Source: Pseudomonas sp. GR 6-02 (GTDB taxonomy: Bacteria; Pseudomonadota; Gammaproteobacteria; Pseudomonadales; Pseudomonadaceae). Taken from it: a DNA stretch of 64,000 nt. Below the pieces are notes generated by a model. The model was not told the DNA's origin. It saw only the letters and a list, made by a program, of their open reading frames with translations, and made no database searches. Positions 19,490 to 29,476 of the stretch are shown piece by piece. Location of the stretch: NCBI RefSeq assembly GCF_001655615.1, contig NZ_CP011567.1, positions 248,001 through 312,000 of the forward strand, in the 5' to 3' direction. A program made the position numbers and the translations under genes. Positions within the stretch are counted from its first letter, which is position 1. Every line of letters begins with the position of its first letter.

Positions 19490-21813
19490 CAGCGTTTCTT
19501 CAACTGCTTGGCGTTGGCGAACAGCGACGCCATGGCGTTGTTGGTCGGAGCCGCTGCCGGGGTTTCCTTGCGCGGCGCGGTGTTCTGGGATTGGCGCGGA
19601 GCCGACCCCGGACGTGCACCACGGGCACCGTCGATCTTCTCGCCCGGGGTGTCGCTCATGCGCATCGACAGGCCGACGCGTTTGCGCGGGATATCGACTT
19701 CCATGACCTTCACCTTGACCACATCACCGGCCTTCACCGCTTCGCGTGGATCCTTGATGAACTTCTCCGACAGCGCGGAAATGTGCACCAGACCGTCCTG
19801 ATGCACGCCGATGTCGACGAAGGCACCGAAGTTGGTCACGTTGGTGACCACGCCTTCGAGGATCATGCCCAGTTGCAGGTCCTTGAGGTCTTCGACGCCG
19901 TCCTGGAACTCGGCGGTCTTGAACTCGGGACGCGGGTCGCGGCCAGGTTTTTCCAGCTCTTGCAGAATGTCGGTGACCGTCGGCAGGCCGAACGTTTCGT
20001 CGGTGTACTTCTTCGGGTCCAGGCGCTTGAGGAACGCGGCGTCGCCGATCAGCGAGCGAATGTCGCGGTCGGTTTCAGCGGCAATGCGCTGCACCAGCGG
20101 GTAGGCTTCCGGGTGAACCGCCGACGAATCCAGCGGGTTGTCGCCATTCATTACGCGCAGGAAGCCGGCGGCCTGTTCGAAGGTTTTTTCACCCAGTCGG
20201 GCGACTTTCTTCAATGCCGCACGGGTTTTGAACGCACCGTGCTCGTCGCGGTGGGCAACGATGTTCTGCGCCAGGGTCGCGTTGAGGCCGGAGATGCGCG
20301 CCAGCAGCGCCACGGATGCAGTATTCACGTCCACGCCCACGGCGTTCACGCAATCTTCGACCACTGCGTCCAGGCCGCGCGCCAGTTTCAGCTGCGACAC
20401 GTCGTGCTGGTATTGGCCAACGCCGATGGATTTCGGATCGATTTTCACCAGCTCGGCCAGCGGGTCCTGCAAGCGACGAGCGATGGACACCGCGCCACGG
20501 ATCGACACGTCCAGGTCCGGGAATTCCTTGGAAGCCAGTTCCGAAGCCGAGTACACCGATGCACCGGCCTCGGAGACCATGACTTTGGTCATCTTCATGG
20601 CTGGGTATTTTTTGATCAGTTCAGCCGCCAGCTTGTCGGTTTCGCGGCTGGCGGTGCCGTTGCCGATGGCGATCAGGTCCACCGAATGCTTGGCGCACAG
20701 GGCGGCGAGCACGGCGAGGGTCTGGTCCCACTTGTTGTGCGGCACGTGCGGGTAAACCGTGGCGTGGTCCAGCAGCTTGCCGGTGGCGTCGACCACGGCG
20801 ACCTTGCAGCCGGTGCGCAGGCCCGGATCGAGGCCCAGGGTGGCACGCGGGCCGGCCGGCGCGGCCAGCAGCAGGTCGTGCAGGTTGTGGGCGAACACGT
20901 TGATCGCTTCGGTTTCCGCGCCGTCGCGCAGCTCGCCCAGCAGATCGGTTTCCAGGTGGGTGTAGAGCTTGACCTTCCAGGTCCAGCGCACCACTTCGCC
21001 CAGCCATTTGTCGGCGGCGCGGTTCTGGTTCTGGATGCCGAATTGCTGGCCGATCATGCCTTCGCACGGGTGCATGGTGCCCGGCAGTTCGTCACCGACT
21101 TTCAGCGCGGAGCTGAGAATGCCTTCGTTGCGGCCACGGAAAATCGCCAGTGCGCGGTGGGACGGCATGCTTTTCAGCGGTTCGTCGTGTTCGAAGTAGT
21201 CGCGGAACTTGGCGCCTTCCTCTTCCTTGCCGGCGATCACGCGGGCACTGAGGGTGGCTTCCTGCTTGAGGTAATTGCGCAGCTTGTCCAGCAGACCGGC
21301 GTCTTCGGCGAAGCGCTCCATGAGGATGTACTTGGCGCCTTCGAGGGCGGCCTTCACATCGGCCACGCCTTTTTCGGCGTCGATGAAGCGCGCCGCTTCG
21401 GTTTCCGGGTTCAGGGTTGGATCGTTGAACAGGCCGTCGGCCAGTTCGCCGAGGCCGGCTTCCAGGGCGATCTGGCCCTTGGTGCGGCGCTTCTGCTTGT
21501 ACGGCAGGTACAAGTCTTCGAGGCGGGTCTTGGTGTCGGCGAGCTTGATGTCGCGCTCAAGTGCAGGGGTCAGCTTGCCTTGCTCCTCGATGCTGGCGAG
21601 GATGCTGATACGCCGTTCGTCGAGTTCTCGCAGGTAGCGCAGACGCTCTTCCAGATGACGCAGTTGCGTGTCATCGAGGCTGCCGGTCACTTCTTTCCGG
21701 TAGCGGGCGATGAAGGGCACCGTGGAGCCTTCATCGAGTAGCGCGACGGCCGCTTCGACCTGTTGTGGGCGGACGCCGAGTTCCTCGGCGATGCGGCTGT
21801 TGATGCTGTCCAT
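19489..21813 (-). CDS. tex: Tex-family transcription accessory RNA-binding protein
   Basis: The 774-residue protein has the Tex layout. An N-terminal helical region precedes a YqgF/RNase H-like domain (about 325-450; [18 protein letters not shown]). Next come helix-hairpin-helix repeats (about 490-560) and a C-terminal S1 RNA-binding domain (about 640-720; [20 protein letters not shown]). It binds nucleic acid and affects transcription and virulence gene expression in several bacteria. The start is the ATG at 21813 with AGGTGG before it. It is downstream of a divergent region shared with ompR. Confidence 0.95.
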   Translation of the reverse strand: MDSINSRIAEELGVRPQQVEAAVALLDEGSTVPFIARYRKEVTGSLDDTQLRHLEERLRYLRELDERRISILASIEEQGKLTPALERDIKLADTKTRLEDLYLPYKQKRRTKGQIALEAGLGELADGLFNDPTLNPETEAARFIDAEKGVADVKAALEGAKYILMERFAEDAGLLDKLRNYLKQEATLSARVIAGKEEEGAKFRDYFEHDEPLKSMPSHRALAIFRGRNEGILSSALKVGDELPGTMHPCEGMIGQQFGIQNQNRAADKWLGEVVRWTWKVKLYTHLETDLLGELRDGAETEAINVFAHNLHDLLLAAPAGPRATLGLDPGLRTGCKVAVVDATGKLLDHATVYPHVPHNKWDQTLAVLAALCAKHSVDLIAIGNGTASRETDKLAAELIKKYPAMKMTKVMVSEAGASVYSASELASKEFPDLDVSIRGAVSIARRLQDPLAELVKIDPKSIGVGQYQHDVSQLKLARGLDAVVEDCVNAVGVDVNTASVALLARISGLNATLAQNIVAHRDEHGAFKTRAALKKVARLGEKTFEQAAGFLRVMNGDNPLDSSAVHPEAYPLVQRIAAETDRDIRSLIGDAAFLKRLDPKKYTDETFGLPTVTDILQELEKPGRDPRPEFKTAEFQDGVEDLKDLQLGMILEGVVTNVTNFGAFVDIGVHQDGLVHISALSEKFIKDPREAVKAGDVVKVKVMEVDIPRKRVGLSMRMSDTPGEKIDGARGARPGSAPRQSQNTAPRKETPAAAPTNNAMASLFANAKQLKKR

Positions 21814-22004
21814 AAAACCACCTGACAAATTGTGAAAGCAGGCTCGCAGGCGCGGAAATAGGGCCTTCGCGAGTCTGGTTGAGCGGCCTGGCGAGCGCCG
21901 CTACCTGGATCAACAGGCATTGCCGTTGACCCGTGAAATCGAACAATTACTGCCAGCGCCATGAAAATAAAAAGTGGTTACCGGCAATAACGATCAGACG
22001 TTGC

Positions 22005-22031
22005 CTGACACAAAAGGCCGCGCATTATAAC
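22005..22031 (+). promoter_or_regulatory. Weak candidate promoter for ompR
   Basis: The 362-base gap between tex and ompR holds no gene that I can support. The only promoter-like pair on the plus strand is CTGACA at 22005 and TATAAC at 22026. The spacer is 15 bases, shorter than usual, so this is tentative. A tex promoter on the other strand was not resolved. Confidence 0.25.
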
Positions 22032-22175
22032 CAGCGTTCTGTCATTCGGGGGCATTGCAGGCTGTAGGCGAAAAGACTGGTTTTCTGGCGGTGAAGGAAA
22101 AATCTGCTAACAATGCACACGGTGCGTATAACGGCAGCTACGCCATAATGCGCGCCGAGATCAAAGGAGCATCCA

Positions 22176-22916
22176 ATGAGCAGCACTGCACAAACTGCTG
22201 AAGGCGAAAAAATTCTTATCGTTGACGACGATCCAGGGCTGAGCAGCCTGCTGGAACGCTTTTTCGTCAGCAAGGGCTACCGTGCCCGCGCCGTCCCGAA
22301 CACCGAGCAAATGGACCGCCTGCTGGCGCGTGAAGTGTTCAACCTGGTCGTCCTCGACCTGATGCTGCCCGGCGAAGACGGCCTGACCGCCTGCCGCCGC
22401 CTGCGCACGGCGAACAATCAGATTCCAATCATCATGCTCACCGCCAAGGGCGACGAGCTGAGCCGCATCAAGGGCCTGGAGCTGGGCGCCGACGATTACC
22501 TGGCCAAGCCGTTCAACCCGGACGAGCTGATGGCCCGGGTCAAAGCGGTGCTGCGGCGCCAGGCAGCACCGGTGCCGGGTGCGCCGGGCAGCGAAGACGA
22601 AAGCGTGACCTTCGGTGACTACGAGCTGTCCCTGGCCACCCGCGAACTCAAGCGTGGCGACAAAGTGCACATGCTCACCACCGGTGAGTTCGCGGTGCTC
22701 AAGGCGCTGGTCATGAACGCCCGTCAACCGCTGACCCGCGACAAGCTGATGAACCTGGCCCGTGGCCGCGAGTGGGATGCCCTGGAGCGTTCCATCGACG
22801 TGCAGATATCCCGTCTGCGCCGGATGATCGAGCCCGATCCGTCCAAACCGCGCTACATCCAGACCGTCTGGGGCGTGGGCTACGTGTTCGTTCCGGATGG
22901 CGCCGCCACGAAGTGA
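22176..22916 (+). CDS. ompR: Osmolarity response regulator OmpR
   Basis: The 246-residue response regulator has a receiver domain (about 11-125; acidic pocket DDD at 17-19, phosphorylated D61, conserved Lys in LAKPFNP). A C-terminal winged helix of the OmpR/PhoB type follows (about 145-240; ERSIDVQISRLRRMIEPDP). It is phosphorylated by EnvZ, encoded 115 bases downstream. In pseudomonads it is generally linked to envelope and osmotic responses. Confidence 0.93.
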   Translation: MSSTAQTAEGEKILIVDDDPGLSSLLERFFVSKGYRARAVPNTEQMDRLLAREVFNLVVLDLMLPGEDGLTACRRLRTANNQIPIIMLTAKGDELSRIKGLELGADDYLAKPFNPDELMARVKAVLRRQAAPVPGAPGSEDESVTFGDYELSLATRELKRGDKVHMLTTGEFAVLKALVMNARQPLTRDKLMNLARGREWDALERSIDVQISRLRRMIEPDPSKPRYIQTVWGVGYVFVPDGAATK

Positions 22917-22926
22917 TCGGTGATTT

Positions 22927-23014
22927 GTAGGAGCGGGTCCTGCGGGCAACGGGTCGGATGACCTTTCCCGCAGACTCGCGATCCGCAATATGCGAGCATC
23001 GCTCGCTCCTGCAA
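22927..23014. repeat. Degenerate REP-like hairpin between ompR and envZ
   Basis: TGTAGGAGCGGGTCCTGCGG on the left faces a decayed complement ending CGAGCATCGCTCGCTCCTGCA on the right, with mismatches throughout. It fills most of the 115-base gap between two genes that are otherwise expected to be co-transcribed. Confidence 0.6.
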
Positions 23015-23031
23015 GTGTGTAGCGGTTACCC

Positions 23032-24345
23032 ATGAAAACCCCTGTTTGGTTCCCCCAGAGCTTCTTCTCCCGCACCCTGTGGCTGGTGCTGATCGTCGTC
23101 CTGTTCTCCAAGGCGCTGACCCTGGTTTATCTGTTGATGAACGAAGACGTGCTGGTGGATCGCCAATACAGCCACGGCGTCGCCCTGACGCTGCGCGCCT
23201 ATTGGGCCGCCGATGAGGAGAACCGCGCGAAGATTGCCGATGCCGCGACCCTGATCCGGGTGGTAGGGGCCGGTGTGCCCGAAGGCGAGCAGCACTGGCC
23301 GTACAGCGAGATCTACCAGCGACAGATGCAGGCCGAACTGGGTGCCGACACCGAAGTACGATTACGCATGCACTCGCCACCGGCGCTGTGGGTCCGGGCG
23401 CCCAGCCTGGGCGATGGCTGGCTGAAAGTGCCGCTGTATCCGCATCCGTTGCGCGGCCAGAAAATCTGGAACGTGCTCGGCTGGTTCCTCGCCATCGGCT
23501 TGTTGTCGACCGCTTCGGCGTGGATTTTCGTCAGCCAGCTCAATCAACCGTTGAAACGTCTGGTCTATGCCGCGCGGCAACTCGGTCAGGGCCGCAGCGT
23601 GCGTCTGCCGATCAGCGACACGCCGAGTGAAATGACCGAGGTCTATCGCGCCTTCAATCAGATGGCCGAAGACGTCGAACAGGCGGGGCGTGAGCGCGAG
23701 CTGATGCTGGCCGGGGTGTCTCACGACCTGCGCACGCCGCTGACCCGTTTGCGGCTGTCCCTGGAACTGATGGGCGATCACAGCGACCTGACGGACGACA
23801 TGATCCGCGACATCGAAGACATGGACGCGATTCTTGACCAGTTCCTGGCCTTCATTCGCGACGGTCGTGACGAGTTGGTGGAAGAAGTGGACCTGAGCGA
23901 TCTGGTTCGCGAAGTCGCCGCACCGTACAACCAGAACGAAGAAAAAGTGCACTTGCGCCTGGAGCCGATCCAGCCGTTCCCGTTGCGTCGGGTGTCGATG
24001 AAGCGGCTGCTGAACAACCTGATCGGCAATGCGCTGCATCACGCTGGCAGTGGAGTGGAAGTGGCGGCTTATGTGTCCGGGGATACCAGCGCGCCGTATG
24101 TGGTGCTGAGTGTCATGGACCGTGGCGCGGGGATTGATCCGTCGGAGCTGGAAGCGATTCTCAACCCGTTCACCCGTGGCGATCGGGCCCGGGGCGGAAA
24201 GGGGACGGGGTTGGGGCTGGCGATCGTGAAACGGATCGCCTCGATGCATGGCGGGAATGTCGAGCTGCGCAACCGCTCCGGTGGTGGGCTGGAAGCGCGG
24301 GTTCGGTTGCCACTTGGGTTGATGTTGCCGCGGGATGCGGTTTAA
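23032..24345 (+). CDS. envZ: Osmosensor histidine kinase EnvZ
   Basis: The 437-residue inner-membrane kinase has a first membrane helix at about 15-36, a periplasmic sensor to about 145, and a second helix at about 148-168. A HAMP domain leads to the dimerisation helix with phospho-acceptor H231 (GVSHDLRTPLTRLR). The ATPase domain follows (N-box NNLIGNALHHA, then DRGAGIDP and GTGLGLAIVKRI). It phosphorylates and dephosphorylates OmpR. Confidence 0.93.
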   Translation: MKTPVWFPQSFFSRTLWLVLIVVLFSKALTLVYLLMNEDVLVDRQYSHGVALTLRAYWAADEENRAKIADAATLIRVVGAGVPEGEQHWPYSEIYQRQMQAELGADTEVRLRMHSPPALWVRAPSLGDGWLKVPLYPHPLRGQKIWNVLGWFLAIGLLSTASAWIFVSQLNQPLKRLVYAARQLGQGRSVRLPISDTPSEMTEVYRAFNQMAEDVEQAGRERELMLAGVSHDLRTPLTRLRLSLELMGDHSDLTDDMIRDIEDMDAILDQFLAFIRDGRDELVEEVDLSDLVREVAAPYNQNEEKVHLRLEPIQPFPLRRVSMKRLLNNLIGNALHHAGSGVEVAAYVSGDTSAPYVVLSVMDRGAGIDPSELEAILNPFTRGDRARGGKGTGLGLAIVKRIASMHGGNVELRNRSGGGLEARVRLPLGLMLPRDAV

Positions 24346-24361
24346 GCGTCGTACACAACCT

Positions 24362-24511
24362 CTGTGGCGAGGGAGCTTGCTCCCGCTCGGTTGCGCAGCG
24401 ACCGTGAAATCAGGCAACCGTATTTCAATGAAAAAACACGGTTGCCGGTTTCGGGAGTCCTTCGGCCTGGACCACCAGCCCGGTTCAGCGGGAGCAAGCT
24501 CCCTCGCCGCA
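24362..24511. repeat. REPIN between envZ and rimK
   Basis: Inverted REPs (CTGTGGCGAGGGAGCTTGCT and a slightly altered complement ending CTCGCCGCAG) flank a central segment. That segment has its own inverted repeat, CGGCAACCGTATTT/AAACACGGTTGCCG. It separates the convergent envZ and rimK genes. Confidence 0.88.
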
Positions 24512-24526
24512 GGGCCTGAGTAAGCT

Positions 24527-25432
24527 TCACCCTTTACCTTTGGTCCGCGTCATATTTGGCCCGCCATTCTTCTCCAGATGCTCGATGATGATCCCCGCCA
24601 CGTTCTTCCCGGTGGTGGTTTCAATCCCTTCCAGACCCGGCGACGAGTTCACTTCCATCACCAACGGGCCGTGATTGGAACGCAGGATATCCACACCCGC
24701 CACTGCCAAACCCATGACCTTCGCTGCACGCAACGCGGTCATGCGTTCTTCCGGGGTAATCTTGATCAGGCTCGCGCTACCACCGCGATGCAGGTTGGAG
24801 CGAAACTCCCCCGGCTTGGCCTGGCGCTTCATCGCCGCGATCACCTTGTCACCGACCACGAAACAGCGAATGTCCGCGCCGCCGGCTTCCTTGATGTACT
24901 CCTGAACCATGATGTTCTGCTTCAGGCCCATGAAGGCCTCGATCACCGACTCCGCCGCCGTGGCCGTTTCGCACAGCACCACGCCGATGCCCTGGGTGCC
25001 TTCCAGCACTTTGATCACCAGCGGTGCGCCGTTGACCATCTCGATCAAGTCGGGAATGTCATCCGGGGAGTGCGCAAAACCGGTGACCGGCAAACCGATC
25101 CCCCGGCGCGACAGCAATTGCAGGGAACGCAGTTTGTCTCGGGAACGGGCGATGGCCACCGACTCGTTGAGCGGAAACACCCCCATCATTTCGAACTGGC
25201 GCAGCACCGCGCAGCCATAAAACGTGACCGATGCGCCGATCCGCGGGATCACCGCATCGAAACCCTCCAGCGGTTTGCCACGGTAGTGGATTTGCGGCTT
25301 GTGGCTGGCAATGTTCATGTAGGCGCGCAGGGTGTCGATCACCACCATTTCATGGCCACGCTCTACACCGGCTTCGACCAGACGACGGGTGGAATACAGA
25401 CGCGGATTCCGCGACAGCACAGCGATCTTCAT
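24527..25432 (-). CDS. rimK: Ribosomal protein S6 L-glutamate ligase RimK
   Basis: RimK is an ATP-grasp enzyme that adds glutamate residues to the C-terminus of ribosomal protein S6, altering the proteome. The 301-residue protein shows the ATP-grasp core: [18 protein letters not shown] near residue 140, [20 protein letters not shown], and a metal-binding [14 protein letters not shown] near 260. Its start overlaps the rimB stop by four bases. The rimA-rimB-rimK order matches the operon studied in P. fluorescens, where it links c-di-GMP to ribosome modification. Confidence 0.93.
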   Translation of the reverse strand: MKIAVLSRNPRLYSTRRLVEAGVERGHEMVVIDTLRAYMNIASHKPQIHYRGKPLEGFDAVIPRIGASVTFYGCAVLRQFEMMGVFPLNESVAIARSRDKLRSLQLLSRRGIGLPVTGFAHSPDDIPDLIEMVNGAPLVIKVLEGTQGIGVVLCETATAAESVIEAFMGLKQNIMVQEYIKEAGGADIRCFVVGDKVIAAMKRQAKPGEFRSNLHRGGSASLIKITPEERMTALRAAKVMGLAVAGVDILRSNHGPLVMEVNSSPGLEGIETTTGKNVAGIIIEHLEKNGGPNMTRTKGKG

Positions 25433-25908
25433 GCAACACCTGTGGAGAGGGTAGATACCGGGAACACCGGCTTGTCTTGTACATATTTGATGCCCGGATT
25501 GACCACCAACTGGCCGTCGATCAGGGCTTTGGAACCGAGTAACAGGCGATAACGCATGGACTTGCGGCAGGCGAGGGTGAACTCGACCCGCCAGACCCGA
25601 TCACCGAGGGCCAGGGTGGTACTGACCACATAGCGCATCTGCGCGTGGCCATTGGAGCTTTTAATGGTTTTCATCGTTACCAGCGGTGCTTCGCAGCGCC
25701 GGTGCCGCAATTGCACCACCGTGCCCAGGTGCGCGGTGAAGCGCACCCACTGTTCGCCGTCGCGCTCGAACGGCTCGATGTCGGTGGCATGCAGGCTGGA
25801 GGTACTGGCGCCGGTGTCGATTTTTGCCCGAAGGCCCGCGACTCCCAAATCCGGGAGCGCCACCCACTCGCGCAGACCGACAACGGTCAAATGGTCAAAT
25901 GTCTTCAA
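25429..25908 (-). CDS. rimB: RimB, retropepsin-like ATP-dependent zinc protease family
   Basis: This 159-residue protein is of the RimK/LysX-associated protease-like family (aspartyl-protease fold). The central [14 protein letters not shown] motif near residues 29-42 holds the candidate catalytic Asp, and the [17 protein letters not shown] segment is the second half of the fold. It starts with TTG, overlapping the end of rimA, which argues for coupled translation. It is reported to modulate RimK-dependent glutamylation. Confidence 0.85.
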   Translation of the reverse strand: MKTFDHLTVVGLREWVALPDLGVAGLRAKIDTGASTSSLHATDIEPFERDGEQWVRFTAHLGTVVQLRHRRCEAPLVTMKTIKSSNGHAQMRYVVSTTLALGDRVWRVEFTLACRKSMRYRLLLGSKALIDGQLVVNPGIKYVQDKPVFPVSTLSTGVA

Positions 25909-26015
25909 AAGTGCTCAACCGGCAAAAACCGCTCAGGCCGTGTGCGGCCGAATTCGCGGTATTCACGCAGAATAATGGGTAAAAGGCGACAGATATCTAC
26001 GGCCCGGATTTTCAT
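25905..26015 (-). CDS. rimA: Probable RimA small regulatory peptide
   Basis: A 36-codon frame on the minus strand starts ATG at 26015 and ends with a TGA that overlaps the TTG start of rimB. The peptide begins MKIRAVDICRLLPIILREYR and ends RFLPVEHF, an amphipathic basic helix with a proline-rich tail. It has the right place and approximate size for rimA of the P. fluorescens rimABK operon. An in-frame TGA just before the ATG rules out a longer product. The purine-rich GAGG directly before the ATG is closer than ideal. Confidence 0.7.
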   Translation of the reverse strand: MKIRAVDICRLLPIILREYREFGRTRPERFLPVEHF

Positions 26016-26121
26016 CCCTCAAACAGGGGGGAATGCCTGCATTCTAATCCACGGCGTTGTGATTCATGGCACGACAGAAACGGTAGTACAGTTCATCGAT
26101 ATTTCAGAATGAGGACATCCA

Positions 26122-26529
26122 ATGGCACAAAAAAGCGAAGAGGACGACAAGGTCCGTCTCGATAAATGGTTGTGGGCTGCGCGTTTTTATAAAACACGTG
26201 CCTTGGCCAAGGCCGCGATTGAAAGCGGCAAGGTGCATTGCCGGGGCGAGCGCTGCAAGCCAGGCAAGGAGCCGAGGATCGGCGACGAGTTTCAGATTCG
26301 CACCGGCTTCGAGGAGCGCACGGTGGTGGTCCAGGCGTTGTCGATCGTGCGCCGTGGCGCGCCGGAAGCCCAGGCCCTGTATGCCGAAACCGAAGCCAGC
26401 GTTGCCAAGCGCGAAGCGGCGGCGGCCATGCGCAAGGCCGGGGCGTTGGGCGTGAGCACCGACGGCAAACCGAGCAAGAAACAGCGCCGGGATTTGTTCA
26501 AGTTTCGCGGCAGCAGCAACGACGAGTAG
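26122..26529 (+). CDS. hslR: Heat shock protein 15 (S4-domain RNA-binding protein)
   Basis: The 135-residue protein has an S4 RNA-binding domain at residues 11-70 (VRLDKWLWAARFYKTRALAK). A basic, alanine-rich C-terminal extension follows, ending KKQRRDLFKFRG. Hsp15 rescues stalled 50S subunits that still carry nascent chains and is heat-induced in E. coli. RBS GAGGACATCC precedes the ATG. It lies upstream of hslO, as in many gamma-proteobacteria. Confidence 0.92.
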   Translation: MAQKSEEDDKVRLDKWLWAARFYKTRALAKAAIESGKVHCRGERCKPGKEPRIGDEFQIRTGFEERTVVVQALSIVRRGAPEAQALYAETEASVAKREAAAAMRKAGALGVSTDGKPSKKQRRDLFKFRGSSNDE

Positions 26530-26770
26530 TGACGGCCGTCGGGCGCAGACTTGTAATCGCCTGCCTGTGCAGCCATATGGGGGATATTCGCCAACGGCGC
26601 ATTTCGCAGGTGAAAGCACCGCTCGTCGAAAACCGAGGTTTGACCTTGCTTGGAACAACCCCGAATTGTTCATAAAATGCCGCTATGGCTAAGCTCACCC
26701 CCAAAAGTGCTGCTACGGCGTGTTTCATTTTTTGTAACCTTTTTTGTCACCATTTCAGATACCCAGACCT

Positions 26771-27673
26771 ATGACCGATCTACCGGATACCGACTACACC
26801 CAACGCTTCATCTTCGATGACAGCGACACCCGCGGCGAACTGGTGGCATTGGAGCGTAGCTATGCCGAAGTCCTCGCCAAACACACCTATCCGGAGCCGG
26901 TCGCGCAATTGCTGGGCGAGCTGATGGCGGCTGCAGCGTTGCTGGTAGGCACCTTGAAGTTCGATGGCTTGCTGATTCTTCAGGCCCGTTCCGAAGGCCC
27001 GGTGCCGATGCTGATGATCGAGTGCTCCAGCGAGCGCGAAATTCGCGGCCTGGCCCGCTACGACGCCGAGCAGATCGCGCCCGATGCGACGCTCGCCGAC
27101 CTGATGCCCAATGGCGTGTTGGCGCTGACTGTCGACCCGACTCAAGGCCAGCGCTATCAGGGTATCGTCGATCTCGACGGTGAAACCCTGTCCGATTGCT
27201 TCACCAACTATTTCGTCATGTCGCAGCAGGTTGGCACCCGCTTCAAGCTGTACGCCGACGGCCGTCGTGCCCGTGGCCTGCTGTTGCAGCAATTGCCTGC
27301 CGACCGTCTGAAAGATGAAGAAGATCGCGCCGCCAGTTGGCAGCACATCACCGCCCTGGCCAGCACCCTGACCGCCGACGAATTGCTGAGCCTGGACAAC
27401 GAAACCGTGCTCCATCGCCTCTACCACGAAGAGCAGGTGCGTCTGTTCGATGTGCAGAAACTGCGCTTCCATTGCAGTTGCTCCCGGGAACGCTCGGGCA
27501 ATGCGCTGGTCAGTCTGGGACTGGAAGATGCGCAGCAGCTGGTCGTCGAGCATGGCGGCAGCATCGAGGTCGATTGCCAGTTTTGCAACGAGCGCTACCT
27601 GTTCGACGCGGCCGATATCACTCAATTATTCGCCGGAGCAGGGGTTGATACGCCGTCAGATACCCGTCACTAA
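26771..27673 (+). CDS. hslO: Redox-regulated chaperone Hsp33
   Basis: Hsp33 is a holdase chaperone switched on by oxidative unfolding. The 300-residue protein has the N-terminal chaperone domain and a C-terminal zinc-binding redox switch, with cysteines C235 and C237 (CSC) and C269 and C272 (CQFC). Translation is assigned to the ATG at 26771 ([15 protein letters not shown]), nine codons into a slightly longer open frame. Its upstream region has only a weak ribosome site. Confidence 0.93.
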   Translation: MTDLPDTDYTQRFIFDDSDTRGELVALERSYAEVLAKHTYPEPVAQLLGELMAAAALLVGTLKFDGLLILQARSEGPVPMLMIECSSEREIRGLARYDAEQIAPDATLADLMPNGVLALTVDPTQGQRYQGIVDLDGETLSDCFTNYFVMSQQVGTRFKLYADGRRARGLLLQQLPADRLKDEEDRAASWQHITALASTLTADELLSLDNETVLHRLYHEEQVRLFDVQKLRFHCSCSRERSGNALVSLGLEDAQQLVVEHGGSIEVDCQFCNERYLFDAADITQLFAGAGVDTPSDTRH

Positions 27674-27757
27674 AACGCTTCAGCGCAGGTAAATTCACTG
27701 CTTTGCGCCGGAATAACGCCGTTCTGACGGGAGGGCCCTACACTTTTTGGGCTTTTC

Positions 27758-27766
27758 TGGCATAAT
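27758..27766 (+). promoter_or_regulatory. Candidate extended -10 promoter of pckA
   Basis: TGGCATAAT at 27758 fits a TGn extended -10 element, 87 bases before pckA. No good -35 is visible, which is usual for this promoter class. A further inverted repeat, GTAGTAG and CTACTAC around 27787-27811, lies between it and the gene and could act in mRNA control. Confidence 0.35.
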
Positions 27767-27852
27767 CCGGCCCACTTTTTTCGCGGTAGTAGTGCACGAC
27801 TTTCTACTACAAAACGTTTGGAGCACTCGGCCACTGGCCGACGGGGAACCTC

Positions 27853-29394
27853 ATGACGCAAGCCAATAACGCCGTGTACACCGATCTGAGTGTTGATGAT
27901 CTGGTTAAACAAGCCCTGAATCGCGGTGAGGGCGAGCTTGCCGATACCGGCGCGCTGGTTGTTCGCACCGGTCACCGTACCGGCCGTTCGCCAGTCGATC
28001 GTTTCATCGTTGAAGAGCCGACCACCCAGGACGCTATTGCCTGGGGCCCGATCAACCGCAAGTTCCCGGCCGACAAGTTCGATGCCCTGTGGGCTCGCGT
28101 CGAGGCGTTCAACAACGCGCAAGAGCATTTCGTTTCCCACGTACACGTAGGTTCGGCTGAAGAGCACTACCTGGCCGTGAAAATGACTACCCAGACTGCC
28201 TGGCAGAACCTGTTCGGTCGTTGCCTGTTCATCAACCCGGCCCAGTACAACCCGGCCGGTCGTGAAGAGTGGCAAGTTCTGAACGTCGCCAACTTCGAGT
28301 GCGTGCCAGAGCGTGACGGCACCAACTCCGACGGTTGCGTGATCATCAACTTCGCGCAGAAAAAAGTGCTGCTCGCCGGCATGCGCTACGCCGGTGAAAT
28401 GAAGAAAGCCATGTTCTCGGTGCAGAACTTCCTGCTGCCGGCCGCCGACGTGCTGCCAATGCACTGCGCCGCCAACATCGGCGAAGCGGGCGACGTGACC
28501 CTGTTCTTCGGTCTGTCCGGCACCGGCAAGACCACCCTGTCCGCCGACGAAAGCCGTTACCTGATCGGTGACGACGAACACGGCTGGGGCGAAGGCGTGG
28601 TGTTCAACATCGAAGGCGGTTGCTATGCCAAGTGCATCGACCTGTCCGAGAAGAACGAGCCGGTCATCTGGAAAGCCATCAAACACGGCGCAGTCCTGGA
28701 AAACGTTGTTATCGACGACGCCAAGCACGCCGACTACACCGATGTCAGCCTGACCCAGAACAGCCGCGCCGCCTACCCGCTGGAGCACGTAGCCAAGCGT
28801 TCCGAGAAGAACCTGGGCGGCGAGCCAAACGCGGTGATCTTCCTGACCTGCGACCTGACCGGCGTGCTGCCGCCAGTGTCGATCCTCAATGAAGAACAAG
28901 CGGCCTACCACTTCCTGTCCGGCTACACCGCTCTGGTAGGCTCGACCGAAATGGGTTCCGGCAGCGGCATCAAGTCGACCTTCTCCACCTGCTTCGGCGC
29001 ACCGTTCTTCCCGCGTCCGGCTGGCGAATACGCAGAACTGCTGATCAAGCGCATCCGCGGCTTCGGCTCCAAGGTCTACCTGGTCAACACCGGCTGGACC
29101 GGCGGCGGCTACGGCGTCGGCAAACGCTTCAACATCCCGACCACCCGCGGCGTGATCGCAGCGATCCAGAGCGGCGCGTTGATCGGTGCCGAGACTGAGC
29201 ACTTGGACACCATCAACCTTGACGTGCCATTGGCTGTGCCGGGCGTTGAGACTGGCCTGTTGAACCCACGTAACACCTGGGCTGACAAGGCTGCTTACGA
29301 TGAAGCTGCTAAAGCACTGGCCGGGTTGTTTGTTGAGAACTTCAAGAAGTTCGACGTGAGCGACGCGATCAAGGCTGCTGGGCCGAAGTTGTAA
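27853..29394 (+). CDS. pckA: Phosphoenolpyruvate carboxykinase (ATP)
   Basis: This enzyme converts oxaloacetate to phosphoenolpyruvate for gluconeogenesis. The 513-residue protein carries the P-loop GLSGTGKTT at about 220-228, the metal-binding LIGDDEHGW segment just after it, and the C-terminal nucleotide-binding [14 protein letters not shown]. Substrate-binding RTGRSP is near residue 42. RBS GGGGAA precedes the ATG. A terminator follows 25 bases after the stop, and this marks the left border of the accessory island. Confidence 0.95.
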   Translation: MTQANNAVYTDLSVDDLVKQALNRGEGELADTGALVVRTGHRTGRSPVDRFIVEEPTTQDAIAWGPINRKFPADKFDALWARVEAFNNAQEHFVSHVHVGSAEEHYLAVKMTTQTAWQNLFGRCLFINPAQYNPAGREEWQVLNVANFECVPERDGTNSDGCVIINFAQKKVLLAGMRYAGEMKKAMFSVQNFLLPAADVLPMHCAANIGEAGDVTLFFGLSGTGKTTLSADESRYLIGDDEHGWGEGVVFNIEGGCYAKCIDLSEKNEPVIWKAIKHGAVLENVVIDDAKHADYTDVSLTQNSRAAYPLEHVAKRSEKNLGGEPNAVIFLTCDLTGVLPPVSILNEEQAAYHFLSGYTALVGSTEMGSGSGIKSTFSTCFGAPFFPRPAGEYAELLIKRIRGFGSKVYLVNTGWTGGGYGVGKRFNIPTTRGVIAAIQSGALIGAETEHLDTINLDVPLAVPGVETGLLNPRNTWADKAAYDEAAKALAGLFVENFKKFDVSDAIKAAGPKL

Positions 29395-29418
29395 TATTCG
29401 GTCAGTAGTTTCATATAC

Positions 29419-29449
29419 AAAAAGCCGCCTATATTGGCGGTTTTTTTGT
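29419..29449. terminator. Rho-independent terminator after pckA
   Basis: A short hairpin (CCGCC/GGCGG plus flanking A-U and G-U pairs, six-base loop) is followed by seven Ts on the plus strand. A run of As precedes it, so it may also end transcription from the converging gene at 29477. Confidence 0.85.
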
Positions 29450-29476
29450 ATGTTATGTTCGATGCTGAGTTGTCTA

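Noticed and set aside
19456..21741. 761-codon plus-strand frame opposite tex
   Set aside because: It is antisense to a well-supported gene and has the compositional pattern of a GC-rich shadow frame, with no recognisable domain.
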